Below, one piece after another: positions 11,956 through 27,190 of a stretch of 64,000 bases of DNA. Origin of the DNA: Glandiceps talaboti (Eukaryota; Hemichordata; Enteropneusta; Spengelidae); contig NC_135565.1 of the NCBI RefSeq assembly GCF_964340395.1, forward strand, positions 13,696,709 to 13,760,708. The letters are read 5' to 3'. The notes under the pieces were generated by a model. The model had not been told where the DNA came from. It was given only the letters and a program-made list of their open reading frames with translations, and made no database searches. The first letter of the stretch is position 1; each line of letters opens with the position of its first letter. Made by a program: the position numbers and the translations under genes.

Positions 11956-13443
11956 TGGGATTTTTATCAGATTGAGAGTGGGGTGACCCTGATTTGGCCT
12001 GAGACAGATAGGATACAACGTTAGATGTATATTTATAGAAGTGTGTCTACACTAACAAGACTTGGCAAGGCTATACACAAGTGCTTTTGTCAGCTGAAGG
12101 TTTGGAAACAAGCAGGTGTAGGTGACAGTGATTTAAGTGTGACCTGAACTTTTTAACCCCTCACCACCTTTGAATCCCCAATAGAACAACTTTACCATTC
12201 ATAAAAGATTGGAAGATACTAAAATATAAGATAGATAGGGTGGGCAGGATCACATTCCTAATGGAGGGGGATTTATTTCAAAGTAATTATGTAGTAGTAG
12301 TGTTATGAAAAGATATACTCTTTCATAAAAAGGACAGGTGATGGTGTGCTGTTACAATGATGTATTTCTATGAAAGGAAACTGAATTATTTGACCTAAAG
12401 AACTGGCAAAATGTAATGTAGGTATAGAAACAAGATGCCATCTATGAAAATATGTGAGAGATCAATTTTACACAGGATGTTCATTGTTTGCATGTCTTGT
12501 CTATCTAGCAGTAGTCCCGTGTTTACAGATTACCAATTCTTGTCATGGGACTACCATAATTTGCGGCTTTAGGCCCATTCAGACTACCACTAATTTAAAA
12601 GGATGGAATATTTACAGATATAAAAGTATTTTAATAACACATAATAGCAGAACTCTGTTTTCAGTTAGGACTATTGGTCACCATCCTTGGTTACCATAAT
12701 CTGAAAAATTGGAACCCACTGGGACTACCAAAGACAAAATGTTAATTCAAGCCCTTGGCATTATCTCTTTGGGTATTGATATTATTTTCTATCACATACT
12801 GTCCGCCACAAGTTGAACCTCTTGTTAATAAACTAGAATGATACATTGGTCATGGGGATTATATATAAGTATATATTATATGAAGCATGACTATCTTGGT
12901 ACCATGATGTGGCTTCATATCCAGGGTCTATGTTTGATACTTATATAAATGAAAATATCCAGTGCACTCTTCAGTCTCCAGAGAGACAGTCTAGGTGTGT
13001 AACATGTGGGTTACAAGTAATACGTCCTTCAGGACATCTCTATTAATAACATAATCTTTATGAAAGACACTGGATGCTTTTTCAGACATTTCCGTGGTAA
13101 TTGGCCTGTCAATTGTGATTTCCTGTGTATAACCTTTGAAGTGCATCTTCCAGGGTTTTCACTTGTGCTCTGTTTATCACAGTTCAAAGATAAGTATTTT
13201 TTTGTGATCATTACAGAATGACACAAGTACTTGTCTGCTTCCACAGATTACAGTAATACCTTTAAAGTTCCTGATTAAGCTCTACCCTAACTGTGCAACT
13301 TAATTTTATACTATTATATCATGCATACGTAAATCTTTAAGTAAGTGAAAGAAAGGGGTAATATTTAAGTTAGGACTGACTGGAAGACACCTATTGTGCA
13401 TAATACTTACATCTATACATGTACATGTATGTGTACTGTGCAT

Positions 13444-13552
13444 GCATGTATGTATGTATGTATGTATGTATGTATGTATGTATGTGTGTGTATGTGTGTA
13501 TGTATGTATGTATGTATGTATGTATGTATGTATGTATGTATGTATGTGTATG
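13444..13552. repeat. (TATG)n microsatellite
   Basis: About 27 units with a short TGTG interruption at 13486-13500. Confidence 0.97.
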
Positions 13553-14312
13553 AGGATAATACAGGTGTACAATGTATGCTTTCTGGAGGCACACTTTATA
13601 TATGGTGTTGTATGTCTATAGGTTGTGTGGTGCATGTATATGTACATTTAAGTATATAAATTGTGTATGAAACACTGCGTGTGGAGCTGTGAATGGCTAC
13701 AAGTATTTGTATGTGCAAATGAGTGTGACACTGCTTGGCTATTGAGTGTATATACATTAACAGTACCTGTACCAGTAATGTGGTGACATGTAAAGGCTAA
13801 TAGACATACAAGTATTTACATGTATTCAATGTTCTACCGTAGACAGTGTAAGGTTTGCACATATTTTGAGAAGGACACGTCTCTCAAAATAATGTTTCCA
13901 TTTTACATTCTAGCAGAAGTGCTATTATATTTAATAATGGCATGGGTATGAATAGTTATAAATGTTTATTGTGTGCGGCTCCAATTCATGCAGTATTGAT
14001 CTGAAAATTTGACATTTTAAAATTATTTTCATAGCAAAAGTTCTTTCTTTGTGCTATGGTAATTTCCCTGATATTCAAAAAGAGTTTGTCTAAGGTAATA
14101 AACGAATGATTACTTCATGTTCAATATTTAGGTACATCTCGTAGTTTTGGTACTTTTTTAATGTAAGGAAATCAAGATTCAACTGATTGTTTGTATTTGA
14201 AAGATCTTGGCTTATCAAATTGTTACTAGTATAGTGTATTCTAATTGTCATAAATGAATTCTTAATTGATCTTTTATCTCACAAAAATGTCTTTTTGTTT
14301 TTTTTCTGACAG

Positions 14313-14414
14313 GAGTTTGCAACATTAACCAAAGAATTAAACCTTACAAGAGAGCAGCTTCTAGAACGGGAAGAAGAAATTTCAGAACTCAAAGCCGAAA
14401 GAAATAATACCAGA
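14313..14414 (+). CDS. PPFIA: Liprin-alpha exon 1 of window (34 codons)
   Basis: The acceptor is a T-rich tract ending CTGACAG at 14312, the donor is GTAAGT at 14415, and both ends are phase 0. The translation begins [20 protein letters not shown] and ends [13 protein letters not shown], a segment of the first liprin-alpha coiled coil. Its last residues join directly to [10 protein letters not shown] of the next exon, exactly as in the family, so no exon is missing in the 9.6-kb intron that follows. The EFA..TKELN start matches a boundary where, as I recall, vertebrate PPFIA genes also have an intron. Heptad-like spacing of Leu and charged residues fits a coiled coil. Confidence 0.95.
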
Positions 14415-17182
14415 GTAAGTTTTAGACACTATCTTTTTACATACATTTGTTCATAGCTTTCATATGTTTAGTCTGAAATATCCAGTGGTTGGTCTGCTTA
14501 ATTACATTGTAAGTTATAAACACTCATCACCCACATATTGAAGCACGTTACTACCGGTATATCGCTACTAAACAAAAAATCTGAATTAGTTTGAAAATGT
14601 CACCATGAAAAGAAATTTTCCCTCGCCATCTATAGAAATAAACCTCCACAAGGGATAATTTAGTCCGACCATCATGTTATGCAATGAATGCCCAATCATT
14701 TATATGTACATGTATATATCGACCTTGACAATCTAAAATTATCAGTCTGATGATTTCTGAGGATGTATAAAACTCTGAGTCACGACTTACGACATATTCC
14801 TTGGATTAAGGCTGTAAATTAGCTCTGCTACTATTACTGGTCGAACACTGACCTCTCCAGTGAGAGACTTCTATATATTGAAGCGTGCATATTACATATA
14901 AAGTGGAAACACCACTGGGTCTCTCAGGCTATAATATGTTTAGATTCTAAGAATTTAAGATGTTCGTTAGCCCAATACAAAGGTTGTTGTCTTGGTCAAT
15001 GTAACAGTGTAATGTTAACTTGCAGATTGGGATTAAAATTTAAGTACATGGACTATTTAAAATCGGACTTAGACTGATTTAACGCATTCACACAGTACTT
15101 TTAGAGCGGAATAAATGGTAAAGCAGCCCTAGAGTGGACTAAAAATGTAAGTGTGAACCCCCTCTATGAATGCAAAATAGTTTTCCATGACACAGCAATA
15201 GAAAAAGTTGGTCCTAAACAAAAGAATAATCCTATGGTAATCCTTATGGCTCCACTGATAAGATTACACTAAAGCCAGAAACTGGAATTGAAATGCTGGT
15301 GGTCAAACTACATGATAGCCTGTGATAGGGACCATGTCAAGTTTCTGGGCTTGTTTTCTTATGAATAAGTTAACTGTTCATATAAAGGAAAATGTATGAA
15401 ATTCTTATTTTCTACAGCTGATTCCAGGAAAGTTACTTCCACAACATGTGACTGCTACAAATGTGCATACGTCATTAACAGTTTTGTGCCATCATTAACA
15501 GCTTCTTGCTGCGTTATTGTTGAAAGAACATGTATTCATGCTGCTTGAAACTGTCGGCTTCTTGTCAAGAAGCACATATCATTTTAAGACATTTTTCACA
15601 GTAAATCGTGAGCATGGGTATTAAAATCTCGTGTAGAAAAGCTGCCCATAGGCATGATGACTGATTTAATTTAGATAAAAGGGACTTTGAGTTTTCTTTA
15701 CTGATGCCGATGCTCGGAGATAAAGTAAGGGAGCTGCAAGGCTAGATAAAGATGTGGAAATCTATCAGTGTCAGTGACTTTGAAGCACAAAATAAAAAAA
15801 TTATCACCTTAAAGAGTGTCAGCTTAAATCACCACATTGTTGTAAAGAAATGTGATGTGTTGACGATATTTATTATGCTCCAGAAGACAGATGTGTACTG
15901 AGAAAAAGAGGAAAGTGTATTTCGCAGTGAGAGCAAGACATTTATGATGATTTAAGAATAGGTGTGGAAAGTGGTTGACGAATGGTGATGATGTGAGGCC
16001 GACTGGTATGTTAACATGTAGAAGACTGACTCCAATTATATAAAAAAAATTCCATTGTTGACATTTTCAAAAATTAAAAAAAATAAGTTTTTTTCTTCAC
16101 AAATATTTTATTAATGTGTTTATTATTTTTGTTGAGAGAAAAAAAAAAAATTACATGTCAGTGTTTCAAATTTATTACTGTTAATTTTTTGATTAAGTAG
16201 CAGCAACTTCATCTGGTTAGATGATATTTTCATATTTGAATGTCAGCTACAAATTGTATTTAAGAAGAACAAGCTGAGTTTACGCTCTTTGGGGCAAAAC
16301 ATTTACTGCATATTAAAAAATGTACTCAAAGTATTCTACTAACTGAAGCATACTTTACCATCACTTGCAGTTGATTGAACTCTAACCTGGTATAAAAATC
16401 AAATGACATGAGTTTTTGAAAGTATAAATATCTGAAATCCCTAACAACATCAGAAGACAGTTATGATGTCAAAGAAGGCATGCACCACCATTATACTAGA
16501 AAAGTTGAATTAGATGTTATTCCCCAATTGTTTTCTTTGTTCAGCCACTGAAAATATGAGTAACCTAAGGGGCCTTTGTTACCACGAGATGAGTAGTGAC
16601 AACCCTAAGGTCACAAGAATTTTCCAGCTGAATGAAGAAAAATATCGGAGAATAACATAATTATACCAAAGCCAGTAATATTAAAGAAAAATCGGGAAAG
16701 TAACAGCAATTTTGTACATTTTGAACACAGCAGAACCAGTGACATCGACAGGCGTTGTTGTTACATACATGGACACATTGTCAGTGATGTAAATGTAGAA
16801 TTATGAGAGTATACATGTATATTCCATATTTTTTGTTTCAACTTAGCTCGTATAATCAAGGTTTTATGTAAGTTTGAGTGGAAAGCTTAAAAACTCAGTT
16901 TATGCTACTTTTAAGGACAATTTTGTATGCTTGATAGTTGTCAGGATGTAACATAAACATATGCTTCAATTGCTTTCGGTGCTTTAAAGCGTTCAAGACT
17001 GAAAGAGGAGAAAAATGATCCTCTGATCGATTGTTCCTAATTATTTCCAGCTGACATCAAGCAAGCAGATGAACAGGGAATCATAAAAAGTCATCTTTAC
17101 TTTAAGACTCCTCTGTAAGCCCTTCAAAAAACAGCTGGCTCTCTAGTTTGTCTTCCATTTTCATTCACCGATTCAATGACTA

Positions 17183-17680
17183 AATGCAATCAGATAGTTT
17201 TGTCTGTGACACAGATCCTTAAATCAGTATGCTACCAACTTGACTACGACCAATCATGATAAAAGTTTTATGAAATTCTCTATATTTCATCCTTTTGGTA
17301 AGAAATTTTGATACTACTATATTAAAATATGGTTTAGAATGGTTGAAAAGTTAAAGAAAGACATGAATTTTTTATCAAAATTTTATGAGAGGAAAAATAT
17401 ATTCAAGGAATAAATGAAATCAGACAGTTTTTGTTGGCAACACACGTTTAAATGAGTATGCTATTGACTCAACTACCAGACATGGGATAATAAATGTGTT
17501 ACTAGTTTTAAAGTTTTATGATATTCTCTGAATATTTTATCTTTTTGTTTTGGCACCAATTTATTGGAGATAATTATATATGTGTAGATTATTCCACTCT
17601 AAAATAAGATTCACATTTCTTGAAAAGGTACTACAAGACAAGAATTTTGTATCAAATTTTTAGGAGGTATAAAACATGTT
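17183..17680. repeat. Diverged tandem duplication, about 240-bp unit
   Basis: Two neighbouring segments (about 17183-17410 and 17413-17680) share the same order of landmarks. Each has a start like AATCAGAYAGTTTT, then AGTATGCTA with a nearby CAACTACVA, then AAGTTTTATG followed by ATTCTCT, and near the end ATGAATTTTTTATCAAA or AGAATTTTGTATCAAA. Identity is modest with several indels, so the duplication is old. Confidence 0.6.
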
Positions 17681-18796
17681 GTTTCCACAAATTTAATAAC
17701 TGGTATCCATTTTTTTGAGACGAGGGTGAAAAAACCCACATGTTACATGATGTGTCATCAGCTCAGTCTGGATTTGTGACACTATGACATTTATGACAGA
17801 CAGTAACATCTATTTTATTCAATGAGTGGTTCAACACAGTTCATATCAATTCATCATATGTAATAGCTGTGAATGATGTCTGTTGATGATACTGTTACAC
17901 AATGACACATTGTTCACAGACAAATTGTCTCATCCCAGACAATATGGTGTTATTTATAGATATGCTGAATGCAATATTATTGATCATATAGCAGAATATA
18001 ATATATATTAATTTGACTTGAAGGCCTCTTTATGTCGCAAAATATGACAAAAATATCAACGATGAGGCACAAGAGAACATTGCAATAAAATGTTCATTGA
18101 TAGCACATCAGGCTGCGTCCATGTTCTTGTTAGAACTTTCTGACAAAGGAGTTACAAGATACAAGAAAACTCACATAGAGAAATTACGATGACATGGTTC
18201 CATACATTAAACACATGTTAAAATATAGATACAATAGATAAATGTACACACAGTTAGTTAATTAATTATTATCATTTTTATTATTTCTTTATTTCAGGTC
18301 ATCAAAAACCTAAATTTTATACAAATGTTTACATTGTACTCTACATGACAATCCTATCATTTTTCCAAAGATCTGAAAGAAAGTATACGTCACAGTGAAT
18401 GCAGATTAAAATATTAATGATAATAATAACAGAAACTGCTATTTTTATTCCCCTATCCATCACTCTCAACAGTGTGTAAGTGGAACAACATTATGTTTAT
18501 TACCCAAACCACACACTAACCCCAATTTGGCCTCAACGTAAAAACTTAGCGGTAGAAATACATTTCTTTTATTATCCCAGTAAAATTTTAATACATGTAG
18601 AAGCGTGCACCTCAGGGTACAAAAAGGAACTCTTATCATAGTATTTGTGGGCAGTTAAAATAAAACGTCTTTATCACTTTTGAAAGTTAAAATTATTGAC
18701 ATTTTGGCTCTCAAATCATTTCCCTTATCTTGTGATATTTTGAATGTTGTTTTGAATAGTTGTTTAGGTTGTGTTCATTGTGTCCAATGTTCTAAG

Positions 18797-19239
18797 AGGT
18801 GAGCTCAATAGTTCAACATACGAATAAAAAACTAAATTCATTTACTTTGGGGTGGGAGGTTTTTCAGCCATTTTAGTTCTTATCCTACAAAGTCGATTTT
18901 ACATTTAATGGATCTGTTTTGTACCCCTGAATGCAAATATTTCTAAAATAATATCAAATTGAGAAATAATATAATTTTCGGTATATAGTACAAATGTAAA
19001 TGCATGGCACTAAAATAAAGTAAAGTGTCAATAAAAGGTTTTCTTGAATACATACATGTACATTGTAACAGCTTTGTATTAATAGCACTACATACTACTA
19101 CTACATACTGATTTTAAATTAATTGTGCTGTCTGAAATGTTTTCAATTTTGGCCAGTTTAGTTAGAAGGGGGATGGGGGTCTGAGGCCTAACTAAAAGAA
19201 TTAAGTGTTTTATCATACATTGAACTATTGATCTCACCT
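18797..19239 (+). mobile_element. Inverted-repeat element, family D, copy 1
   Basis: The left end begins GGTGAGCTCAATAGTTCAAC and runs into a stretch like AAAAACTAAATTC. The right end (about 19199-19239) is the reverse complement, reading GAATTAAGTG and then TGAACTATTGATCTCACC. Terminal repeats are about 40 bp, the total is about 443 bp, and there is no coding capacity. A second copy lies 1.8 kb downstream in opposite orientation. This structure is typical of a MITE; superfamily not assigned. Confidence 0.8.
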
Positions 19240-20986
19240 CCTAATACATTATGGATACAAAACACGTTGTGTTGTATGTATCCATACAAGTACATGTACG
19301 ACCTTATATAGGGTGAATATGTTTCTATGAACAGTGAGGACAAATGTTGAATTGAATATATTGATGATTTTAATGTGAAAAATCATAACTTTGATTTTTT
19401 TTTTTCAAAACTAACATTTTCAGAAATGTTGTACATGTCCCACATTTTTGGCAATAGTAAGTATAAAAAAGAATTCTTTTGAGACCTGGCTGAATTGTTC
19501 CCTTGTTATCTACAAGATGATTCTTTCTCAGATCAGAGTATGCTGGGACTTATAATTCACTTGTTATGAACATCACACATGTGACATAGTCAAGCCCTAA
19601 AGGTGCAACACTAAATTCTGTATGTAACATATTAGACTGACTTGAGAGAGAACACAATTTACTCTGGATCTGTTATGGATTTATAAATACCTTCCTGCAG
19701 ATAACTAAAGTAACATAACACTGGGGGTTTTAACCACGAAAGTACCAAGTGGATAGAACCTCACAGTTTCACAGTAAAACAAAGCCATGACTTATAATAA
19801 ATATGTTACATGGTAATGACATTTTGATTACCTATCACATCATAGGTACAGGCTAGTGTAATAATCCCAGACATTTCTGTTAAAAAGGATTATAATGTAA
19901 GTATACAAAGGTTGGGTTGTAATAGTCAACATACCACATCCTGCCCAGAAGGGGTTTCCATGTGTTTGTCTCAAGGTAAACTGACAGTTCTATAAACCCT
20001 CCTCCTGCCCAGAAGCATTTTCCGTGTGATTGTATCGAGGTATATCAAAAGGCCTGTTAATCCACATATCAGATGGTTTTTTTGCAAATGTTCCAGATAA
20101 AGCAGGTCTTGCAAAGTAGGCGTCCCTGTCCCAGTTTTTTTTGCAGCCATGAACATAAATGATTTGAGGATAACAGAGTGGGGAGTAAGCGTAGTCTTGG
20201 TTACCCAGACTTTTCATGGGGTTCTCGTGTAGGGCTACTGCCACCCAGAGAGTCTGGGAAAGTACTACAAATGTAGTATTCAAATATTATATGACCTGCT
20301 TTTGGTTAGGATGCATGAATCATAGATTGAGTTTGTAAAATTATATTATTTGAAATTAACAGGTATCTGTTGCATTAGACTGTCAAACATGTGGCACAAG
20401 AGCTTGAATTGTTTGGGATTACACCCAGTATCACAATGCAATGTCCAGACAGCTGTAGCCATAAGCGAGAGCCCCAACAACGAGAATCTGGATAAACGAG
20501 ACTAGAGGAAACCCCAATTTTTTATAGGAAAATAATTGATCTAAATATCAAAAGGTTGTGCATGTATACACCATTTTTCAGTGGGAGGGTAATTTGATTT
20601 GAATACCAGAAGGTGATAAACAGACCTCATTTTTTTCTGTGGGAAAGCAAGTATCATGTCTCCGGGATAGAAGCTTCAATTTTCTGTAGGTGGGTAATTT
20701 GATATGAATATCAAAGTGTCAGCAGCAAAACTAAATTTTTTAAGTAGATTACTTTTATCTTGTATATCAGAGGAATTATAGGCCAACCAAAGTTTAGTTC
20801 TCGACAAACCAAAAACAGTAGTTGCAAGTCTTTAATAAAAACATGCAGTGCTGCAGACAACTGCAAACTCAACTTCTTAGACAGTAGAAACAACATTTCT
20901 CTCACAAGCCTAATTTGATATTTACAAAAAAATGTACACTTATTGCAAGTGGTCTGTCGATATGGTGCTGTATATGTTTTATTACA

Positions 20987-21286
20987 GGGGTGAGATCACC
21001 GGTAGGTCAACGTACGATAAAAACTAAATTCTTTTAGTTACACCTCAGACCCATCCACCATCACCCCCACCCCCACCCCACATCCCCCTTCTAACTAAAT
21101 TAGCCAAAATCAAAAAAATTTCAGACAGCACAATCAATTTTAAATCAGTAGGTAGGTAGTATGTATTGTTATGAATACAAAGCAATTCATTAAATGTAAA
21201 ATCGATTTGGTAGGATGAGAACTGAAATGGCTTAACCCCCCCCCCCCAGAATTCAGTTTTTTATCCTACATGTACATTGAACTTAA
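20987..21286 (-). mobile_element. Inverted-repeat element, family D, copy 2 (opposite orientation, shorter)
   Basis: Begins GGTGAGATCACC and continues with GATAAAAACTAAATTCTTTT. Internal blocks CCCCCTTCTAACTAAATTAG, CAGACAGCACAATCAATTTT and AAATGTAAAATCGATTTGGT are reverse complements of blocks inside copy 1. The right end keeps TTTTTTATCCTACATG and ACATTGAAC but the outermost bases are degraded. It is about 300 bp against 443 bp for copy 1, so one has an internal deletion or insertion. C-rich runs at 21056-21087 and 21236-21247 correspond to the G-rich patches of copy 1. Confidence 0.78.
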
Positions 21287-21699
21287 ATGTTTTTGTTTAC
21301 TTTATTTGCTTGATGTGCCTGTTAAAGCTGGTAGTTACAATGTACTTTTTCATTGCAGGCAATCAGTAAATTCTCTTTGTTGAGATTAACCAGGAACCCT
21401 GTGGTTGCAGCATTATCTAATGTTGTATTGATATAAATAATATATATATGACATTTAGGGAAGTGTCTTGTGTTATGGCAGAGATTCCAGTACAATCTAT
21501 AGGAAGTATCAGTTTTCTTTTGATGTCAGTGCAAGTGTAGGAAACTCCTCAGGTATTCCCTTGCTCAGTCACTTTTGCAGAAAAAAATTTCTGAGCTTGT
21601 TCTTCTCTGCATATTTAGTTGTGATGATTATACCAATTTGTATTGTCGATTTGTATTAAACCACGTACCACTTACATAAATCCTTTTGAAATGTCACTG

Positions 21700-21865
21700 C
21701 TGATGTATATGAAACTAAATATTGGTGACACGAAAATTCAAAATGGCGACTAGTATTAATCTAAGCACTCCTGACATAAACCATCAGGACAATTTAAAAC
21801 TGCCGACTTGTATTTAAACTAAATATCGCTGACGTAAATCGCCATGACAATTTGTGTCAATTCAT
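21700..21865. repeat. Degenerate tandem repeat, about 60-bp unit, three copies
   Basis: The phrase AAACTAAATAT(T/C)G.TGAC is followed by a partly matching AAATGGCGACT or AAACTGCCGACT phrase, repeated about three times. The copies are diverged. Confidence 0.5.
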
Positions 21866-22439
21866 CTATACCATCACGTAGCATGCTATCAAATGGTTTG
21901 ATGAAATTACCCAAATACATACATACACATGTAGTGGTTCATAAGTGGAGGTTATGTTTCCACTGGAAACTCAGTATGGTAGTGGACTTTACGTGTAGAA
22001 TGTCATAAAATGTGACTTTTTAAAAACTTTTGAACAAATTTCTTGCCATATTACCAACCATTTCTAGATGTCAGATGTAGTTGGAACTAATGAAGTAACT
22101 TAGCAAAGTTTGTTTTATACTAAATGTATATGTTGGCCAGACTCACATCTGATAAAATGCTGGAAAGCATTTATAATACACCTTAATGTAATTGCAAAGT
22201 CACATATTTTTTCATCAATTTTCAAGTCAGTTTTCTGGCCATTTACAATTCCATTTCTAATTTCTAGGGGTATTATCAATATTCAGATTGAGTTGGCCCT
22301 TATTAGACCTAATTTATTTATGCCAGACACACCCTTGATCAAGGATTGTAAAGCATCAATTAGTTACATAGTTTCGTAGACTAAACAGTAACATTCATTC
22401 ACATTTTTTAATAGGATTCTATCATTCAAATGTGCCCAA

Positions 22440-22605
22440 AATTTAGAATACATCTAATGATCATCCACACTAAACAAGAAATTTAAAATTCAGCATACAT
22501 TTTGTAAATTAATCACCCATACTGAATATTAAGATATTAAATTTAGCGTACATTTTATAATCACCCATATTGAATATTAAAATTTCAACTAGGTTATTCA
22601 AAACA
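22440..22605. repeat. AT-rich tandem repeat, about 58-bp unit
   Basis: The phrase ACATTTT(G)TAA..AATCACCCATA(C/T)TGAATATTAA recurs around 22495 and 22550, with a weaker copy near 22440. AT-rich and without coding potential. Confidence 0.55.
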
Positions 22606-23099
22606 ATAAGTTTTAATTAAAGCATCTATTGTTACACATTCTATTAAACTTTACTGTGTCATATCATCAAATGTCACTTTTGAATTAAATCCTCAATCTT
22701 CTGAATGACAGCAACCTCTCAGTAATTGACAATATACTCTTTATTTCAGTGAGGTGGCATATTGTGCCTAACACATCATCTTTGAGATTTTCAAATACAA
22801 CTTATGATTCGCTTATTACAAATCAAGTCACTACGAAATGCGTCAGTCAGCCTGTCTTGTTAATAAGAATTCGCCATCATTACAGAGTACACTCTGAGAT
22901 TGATGGGTGACAGAACTTCATAGACGTTTTATATGTAATGCTTTATTTATAAGAATGTGAATTTTAACGTGATAGAAATTTTATATTCAATGTTTTCTTG
23001 AGAATTCCAATTTGTATATATATACATACATTTGTGCAATTGTGAATAGAAAGTAATCAAACTTGAGATTATAAGTCCTACTGTCGTTACTCCATTGAG

Positions 23100-25260
<2,161 letters not shown>

Positions 25261-25335
25261 GTAAGGGAAAGACTTAGAGTAGCATTAGAACGGGTCGCTC
25301 AATTAGAAGATGATGTAGTAATGTCCAATCAAGAG
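25261..25335 (+). CDS. PPFIA: Liprin-alpha exon 3 of window (25 codons)
   Basis: Acceptor TCTTTGACAG at 25260, donor GTAGGT at 25336, phase 0. It encodes VRERLRVALERVAQLEDDVV and then MSNQE, continuing the coiled coil after [19 protein letters not shown] is conserved throughout liprin-alpha, and the segment after it is acidic and more variable. The 75-bp length keeps frame. The next exon in the family encodes an (I)(V/L)xLREQ motif; that motif is found only 29 kb further on. Confidence 0.95.
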
Positions 25336-25638
25336 GTAGGTTACTTTTGAATCCACCAATCGAATGCAATGTTTCAAAGCGAGTTAGGTCCTGGTTTCTG
25401 CCATGTGAGTGATCTGTGATTGAATGGAATTTGTTTTCCACTCAGTCAAATTGTTACAGAGCCAGCCATGATGTGTGTAAACCTACAGGAGTAATCCATT
25501 TGAAGACTGTCTACATTATTAGCATTCGTTCTTGATGGCTAATTTGTGAGAATAAAGTCACGTATTTGTACTATAAACTAATGGCAAAGTTTTTGATGCG
25601 GTAAGAATTAGGCTTTGTACCACTATGGTACAGCATAG

Positions 25639-25890
25639 AATAGGGAACTTGCAATCTAGACTGCACATGCCTAGATGCAAAGGACTATGGGATTATCTGT
25701 GGTTATCGTAATACCTAATCTGGCGCTATCGATAAAATAAACCTCCCACAATGATCAGGGTGACTATGAATTGATTATTTGTTGTTAAAAACAGTGTAAC
25801 ATTATTGTTTACAATACTATTTTATTAGTATTTATTATCACATTTCCCATGATGCAACATTCAACATGGTGGGTTTGCAAGTTCCCTATT
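25639..25890 (+). mobile_element. MITE-like element, family F, copy 1
   Basis: The 16-bp ends AATAGGGAACTTGCAA and TTGCAAGTTCCCTATT are perfect inverted repeats around about 220 bp of non-coding DNA. A closely similar copy in opposite orientation is at 55314-55566. Shared internal blocks include AAAGGACTATGGGATTATCT, ACCTCCCACAATGATCAGGG, AACATTATTGTTTGCAATAC (or ..TTTACAATAC) and CATGATGCAACATTCAACAT. No clear target-site duplication is visible. Confidence 0.85.
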
Positions 25891-26337
25891 GAATTTCGGT
25901 TGATGACTATGACAGAGTTTCTGAATGAAAGACAACAGCTATATATATATATATATCAAGGATGTCAGAGACCACATCAGAAGTTTCTACCAAACCTATT
26001 CATTACCAAGATAGGCACATTTAGGCATACATCGTATACATTTATAAAAATATGTTTGCTAATTATGCCATGATAATGTTTAACTCTTACAACCATACAT
26101 GCAGACAAATGAACATGTCATGAGCTGCTTTTAGAGAAAAGTGTGAAAGAAGAAACAAATTAGTTGCCTTTATATGACAACTTTGTTTACAGTTATCAAA
26201 AGCAATTCCGAAAACAAGTTCCTCCAAAATGACCAATTAGAGCTGTTACTGTGAAAGAAAACTACTGATGAGGTCTTTAGTTTTATGAAATGTTGTGTCT
26301 TTTGTTTATAACATTTGTCTGTCTTAAGCTCCAAAAC

Positions 26338-26507
26338 TACATACATACATACATACATACATATACATACATACATACATACATACATACATACATACAT
26401 ACATACATACATACATACATACATACATACATACATACATACATACATACATACATACATACATACATACATACATACATACATACATACATACATACAT
26501 ACATACA
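26338..26507. repeat. (ATAC)n microsatellite, about 170 bp
   Basis: About 42 tetranucleotide units with one early interruption (ATATAC). It is the longest pure microsatellite in the window and is expected to be highly polymorphic. Open frames reading Tyr-Ile-His or Met-Tyr-Val-Cys here are artefacts of the repeat. Confidence 0.97.
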
Positions 26508-26735
26508 AGTATGGAATCAACAGTAAAATATCAGAGCATTGATGCTGATAATTTTGTTTGCTTGACTATTTGCAGAGCAAACAATCGTGCTAGTAATGTA
26601 CAAATATCTGCATGCATGCAAACTAAAGCTAACCAAGTGTAATGTAACATAGTTTAGTCTGTATCTCACACAGTGTCTAGGTACCCTCAAAATGGAGTTT
26701 TAAATGTTTAATCTTATCATAGTTATGGTTTGCTT

Positions 26736-27190
26736 CATTTAAGCCATCAGATATGTCTATGTGATGGCCTGATCAATGTTTACAATTACAGTATTTGACC
26801 AAGCTGTCAAATACATGTATGTGTACGGGATTGCTTGATTAACATGTACAGTACTTCCATCTAAGCTGTCAAATATGTGACTCTGAAATATATGAGTGTG
26901 GTAGTTTGATAAATGTGTACATTGCTTCATCTAAGCCATCATATACATGAATATGATGGGCTGATCTGTGTGAGGAGTATTTCAATCAAGCCATCAGATA
27001 TGTCTATGTGATGGCCTGATCAATGTTTTGCAGTATTTTATCCAAGCCGTCAGATATGTGCATAAGATTGCTTGATTAACACGTACAGTGCTTCATTCAA
27101 GCTGTCAAATATGTGAATGTGAAATATATGAGTGTGATAGTTTGATCAATATATACAGAGCTTCATCTAAGCCATCAAATACATGAATGT
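26736..27190. repeat. Higher-order tandem repeat (about 62-bp subunits, 247-bp superunit)
   Basis: Subunits follow the pattern AAGCCATCARATAYRTG..ATRTGATgGcyTGATcAATGT..CAgTgCTTCATcT. Four different subunit types occur in the same order twice: the type containing ATATGTCTATGTGATGGCCT recurs at 26749 and about 26996; the types with GATTGCTTGATTAAC and GAAATATATGAGTGTG also recur about 247 bp apart. This is satellite-like higher-order organisation on a very small scale. Confidence 0.75.

Larger units (their letters stand above)
1..14312 (+). other. Non-coding region upstream of the first exon, probably intron
   Basis: I find no coding exon here. In liprin-alpha the preceding exon should encode a coiled-coil stretch resembling ERDSLQRQLN, and nothing like it is visible, so the earlier exons probably lie left of the window and this is the 3' part of a long intron. 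The region holds microsatellites (122-161, 5597-5642, 8509-8603, 13444-13552), tandem repeats (2045-2240, 2599-3020, 9670-10080, 11083-11310) and inverted-repeat elements (1484-1722, 3341-3485, 10681-11034, 11515-11955), listed separately. The rest is AT-rich sequence without recognisable features. A promoter or an unrecognised 5' UTR exon cannot be excluded. Confidence 0.6.
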
